Of a DNA stretch of 7,540 nt, positions 5,647-7,540 are shown in pieces. Under the pieces are notes generated by a model, which saw nothing but the letters and a program-made list of their open reading frames with translations, was not told the origin of the DNA and did not search any database. Location of the stretch: the NCBI GenBank assembly GCA_005885115.1, contig VAXX01000088.1:1-7540 (forward strand), in the 5' to 3' direction. Position numbers and translations under genes: made by a program. The stretch's first letter is position 1, and each line of letters opens with the position of its first letter. The DNA comes from Actinomycetota bacterium (GTDB lineage Bacteria > Actinomycetota > Actinomycetes > Mycobacteriales > Micromonosporaceae).

Positions 5647-7540
5647 ATGCGTCGGCCAGAATCCGCCACTCGTACCCGTGGACGAACCCGCGCGAGGATG
5701 CTGCTCGCCGCGGCTTCCGCGCTGGTGACCACCGGCATCGTGTTCGTCGCGGCGCCCGCGTTCGCGTCCTCCGTGACGTCCGCCGCGTTCACCGGCGGCA
5801 CCGGCACGGTGACCGTCGGTGGGACGGTGTACGCCAGAAACACCGGTGTATTGACGTTGACCGTCACCACCTCGAGCGATACGAAGTGCGTCGACGTGTC
5901 GGGCGCTTTCACGGATCACCTGCAGTCGGGTACGGCCAGGTCGAGCTGGACGTTCGGCGCCACCGCCGGCGCCGGGAACGGCGTCCAGGCGGTCACCGCG
6001 ACCGCCTCGCCGAGCTTCAACGGCCAGAACAAATGCACCGGAAGCAGCGGGTCGGCGCAGGCGTCGTACACCCTCGACAACACCGGCCCGGTGGTGACCG
6101 CGGCGCTGTCGCCGGCCGCGAACGCCGCCGGGTGGGACAACAGCAACGTCACCATCACCTGGTCGGCGGCTGACGCCGGATCGGGCGTCGGGAGCGGGCC
6201 GACCCCGGCGAACGCGTCGCAGAACGGGTCCACCGCCGGCACCACGTTCACCTCGAACGCGACCGATCGGCTGGGCAACTCCGGCTCCGGTTCCGTCACC
6301 GTGAAGCTGGACAAGGTGTCCCCGACGATCACCGGCTCGCGGAGCCCGGCGGCCAACGCCAACGGCTGGAACAACACCTCCGTCACCGCGTCCTTCACCT
6401 GCTCCGACGCGCTGTCCGGGATCAAGAGCTGCCCCGGGCCGACAACTGCGTCGGGTAACGGCGCCGGCCAGTCCGTCACCGGTACCGCCGTGGACAACGC
6501 CGACAACCAGTCCAGCGCGACGGTCAGCGGGATCAACATCGACAGGACGGCGCCGACCCTCAGCGGTACGCCGACGACGAGCCCCAACGGCGCCGGCTGG
6601 TACAACGGCACCGTGGCGGTCCACTGGTCGTGCGCGGACCAGGCCGGGCTCAGCGGCATCGACGGCGCCTGCCCGGGGGACAGTTCGATCCCCGGCGAAG
6701 GTACCGGCCTGACCACGTCCGCCTCGGTGAGCGACCGGGCCGGCAACGCGACCACCGCGACGAGCAGCCCCGCGGTGAACATCGACCGTACGCCGCCGGT
6801 CACCACCGTGACCGCGCCGGCCAACTGGAACAACACCGACGTGACCGTCGCGCTGACCGCCGCCGACGCGCTGTCCGGCGTCGCCGCGACGGACTTCCGG
6901 CTCGACGGCGGCGCCCAGCAGACCGGTACCTCCGTCGCCATCTCCAGTGAGGGCGTGCACACCCTCCAGTTCTGGAGCGTCGACAAGGCCGGCAACACCG
7001 AGGCTGCCCGCACGGTCCAGGTACTCATCGACAAGACCCCGCCGACGATCAACCACACCCAGTCCCCGCCGCCGAACGTCAACGGCTGGAACAACGGCAA
7101 CGTCACCGTCACGTTCTCCTGTGCCGACGCGCTGTCCGGGCTGGCGAGCTGCACCGGGCCGCAGACCGTGACGAGCGAGGGCAGCGGCCAGCCGGTCACC
7201 GGTACCGCGACGGACAACGCCGGCAACACCGCGACCGACCCGGCCACGGTGAGCATCGACAAGACCCCGCCGACCATCTCCGCCGTGCCGGACCGCCCGG
7301 CGAACGCCAACGGTTGGTACGACGGCGATGTCACCGTCACCTTCGCCTGCGCGGACGGGCTGTCCGGCGTGGACACCTGCCCGGCCGCCAAGAGCCTCGG
7401 TGAGGGCGCGGACCAGAGCGCCAGCGGTACCGCCGTCGACGCGGCGGGCAACACCGCGAGCGCGGGCCTGAGCGGTATCAACGTCGACAAGACCCCGCCG
7501 ACGCTGACCGCCCAGTTCACCGGGGGCTGGCACACCGGCG
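5647..7540 (+). CDS. Secreted tandem Ig-like repeat protein, 5' part (runs off the window)
   Basis: 631 codons are visible with no stop. The signal peptide has eight Arg/Lys-type charges in the first 17 residues, a hydrophobic core at about 18-37 and an AFA cleavage site after residue 40. Residues 41-142 form a distinct N-terminal beta-rich domain with Cys81 and Cys130. Six Ig-like repeats follow, each opened by an (I/L)D-K/R/N-T-x-P linker, at 143, 221, 298, 379, 461 and 537. A seventh starts at 613. The common core is NGWNN-x-x-VTVTF-x-CADALSG, then C-x-GP, then G-x-A-x-D-x-AGN. The fourth repeat (379-460) differs and resembles OmpL47-type domains (FRLDGG, HTLQFWSVDKAGN). Such repeats usually form stalks in large surface or secreted proteins; the missing C-terminus could carry an enzyme or an anchor. 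The start is fixed by the strong Shine-Dalgarno sequence. No promoter is recognised. Confidence 0.88.
   Translation, partial: MRRPESATRTRGRTRARMLLAAASALVTTGIVFVAAPAFASSVTSAAFTGGTGTVTVGGTVYARNTGVLTLTVTTSSDTKCVDVSGAFTDHLQSGTARSSWTFGATAGAGNGVQAVTATASPSFNGQNKCTGSSGSAQASYTLDNTGPVVTAALSPAANAAGWDNSNVTITWSAADAGSGVGSGPTPANASQNGSTAGTTFTSNATDRLGNSGSGSVTVKLDKVSPTITGSRSPAANANGWNNTSVTASFTCSDALSGIKSCPGPTTASGNGAGQSVTGTAVDNADNQSSATVSGINIDRTAPTLSGTPTTSPNGAGWYNGTVAVHWSCADQAGLSGIDGACPGDSSIPGEGTGLTTSASVSDRAGNATTATSSPAVNIDRTPPVTTVTAPANWNNTDVTVALTAADALSGVAATDFRLDGGAQQTGTSVAISSEGVHTLQFWSVDKAGNTEAARTVQVLIDKTPPTINHTQSPPPNVNGWNNGNVTVTFSCADALSGLASCTGPQTVTSEGSGQPVTGTATDNAGNTATDPATVSIDKTPPTISAVPDRPANANGWYDGDVTVTFACADGLSGVDTCPAAKSLGEGADQSASGTAVDAAGNTASAGLSGINVDKTPPTLTAQFTGGWHTG
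6073..7540 (+). repeat. Tandem Ig-like protein repeats encoded in DNA (six full units and one partial)
   Basis: Units start at 6073, 6307, 6538, 6781, 7027, 7255 and 7483 and are 228-246 bp long. DNA identity is high only in patches: GACGCGCTGTCCGG recurs near 6408, 6869 and 7126, CAACGGCTGGAACAAC at 6361 and 7079, and GACAAGACCCCGCCGAC near 7030, 7258 and 7486. Units 2, 5 and 6 are closest to each other at protein level, while units 1 and 4 are divergent and lack the Cys pair. The pattern suggests old duplication with later divergence, and patches that could still recombine. Confidence 0.8.

Noticed and set aside
5521..7535. Minus-strand open frames of 670 and 539 codons opposite the Ig-repeat gene
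   Set aside because: They are antisense shadows of the repeat array: their periodicity follows the plus-strand repeats, while the plus strand has a signal peptide, a Shine-Dalgarno sequence and a known domain type.
6073..7540. Possible CRISPR-like or satellite repeat
   Set aside because: Units are 228-246 bp, in frame, diverged at the DNA level and conserved at the protein level, so they are protein domain repeats.

Overview
The window comes from a very G+C-rich bacterial chromosome. Third codon positions are almost always G or C, GTG starts are used, exported proteins have Arg-rich signal peptides, and one gene appears to have a leaderless promoter. Protein content and style suggest a filamentous actinomycete, most likely a Micromonosporaceae-type organism; that placement is inference from style and not from a marker gene.

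Layout. (1) 16-3921 (+) encodes a 1301-residue secreted protein with an N-terminal Asp-box (BNR/VPS10-like) beta-propeller region, two Ig-like CARDB/DUF11/NEW3-type modules and a C-terminal domain resembling glutamine-amidotransferase-like folds. (2) 3953-4771 (+) encodes a secreted, cysteine-rich endonuclease/exonuclease/phosphatase (EEP) superfamily enzyme. Its promoter appears to overlap the stop codon of gene 1. (3) 4778-5434 (-) converges on gene 2 with 6 bp between the stop codons. It encodes a class I SAM-dependent methyltransferase that lacks the glycine-rich motif I, apparently through an in-frame deletion. (4) 5435-5646 is a divergent intergenic region with a strong Shine-Dalgarno sequence and a small inverted repeat. 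(5) 5647 to the window end (+) is the 5' part of a gene for a secreted protein built from tandem Ig-like repeats of about 76-82 residues. It has no stop codon before the window ends.

How the genes relate. Three of the four proteins carry clear signal peptides, so the window is mostly an extracellular-protein neighbourhood. Nothing in the sequence ties them into one pathway: gene 2 seems to have its own promoter, gene 3 is on the opposite strand, and gene 4 has its own leader. I see no CRISPR array, transposase, RNA gene, phage gene or recognisable defence system. The most unusual observation is the methyltransferase without a SAM-binding loop. Next are the stop-codon promoter of the EEP gene and the Cys-paired Ig-like repeat array.
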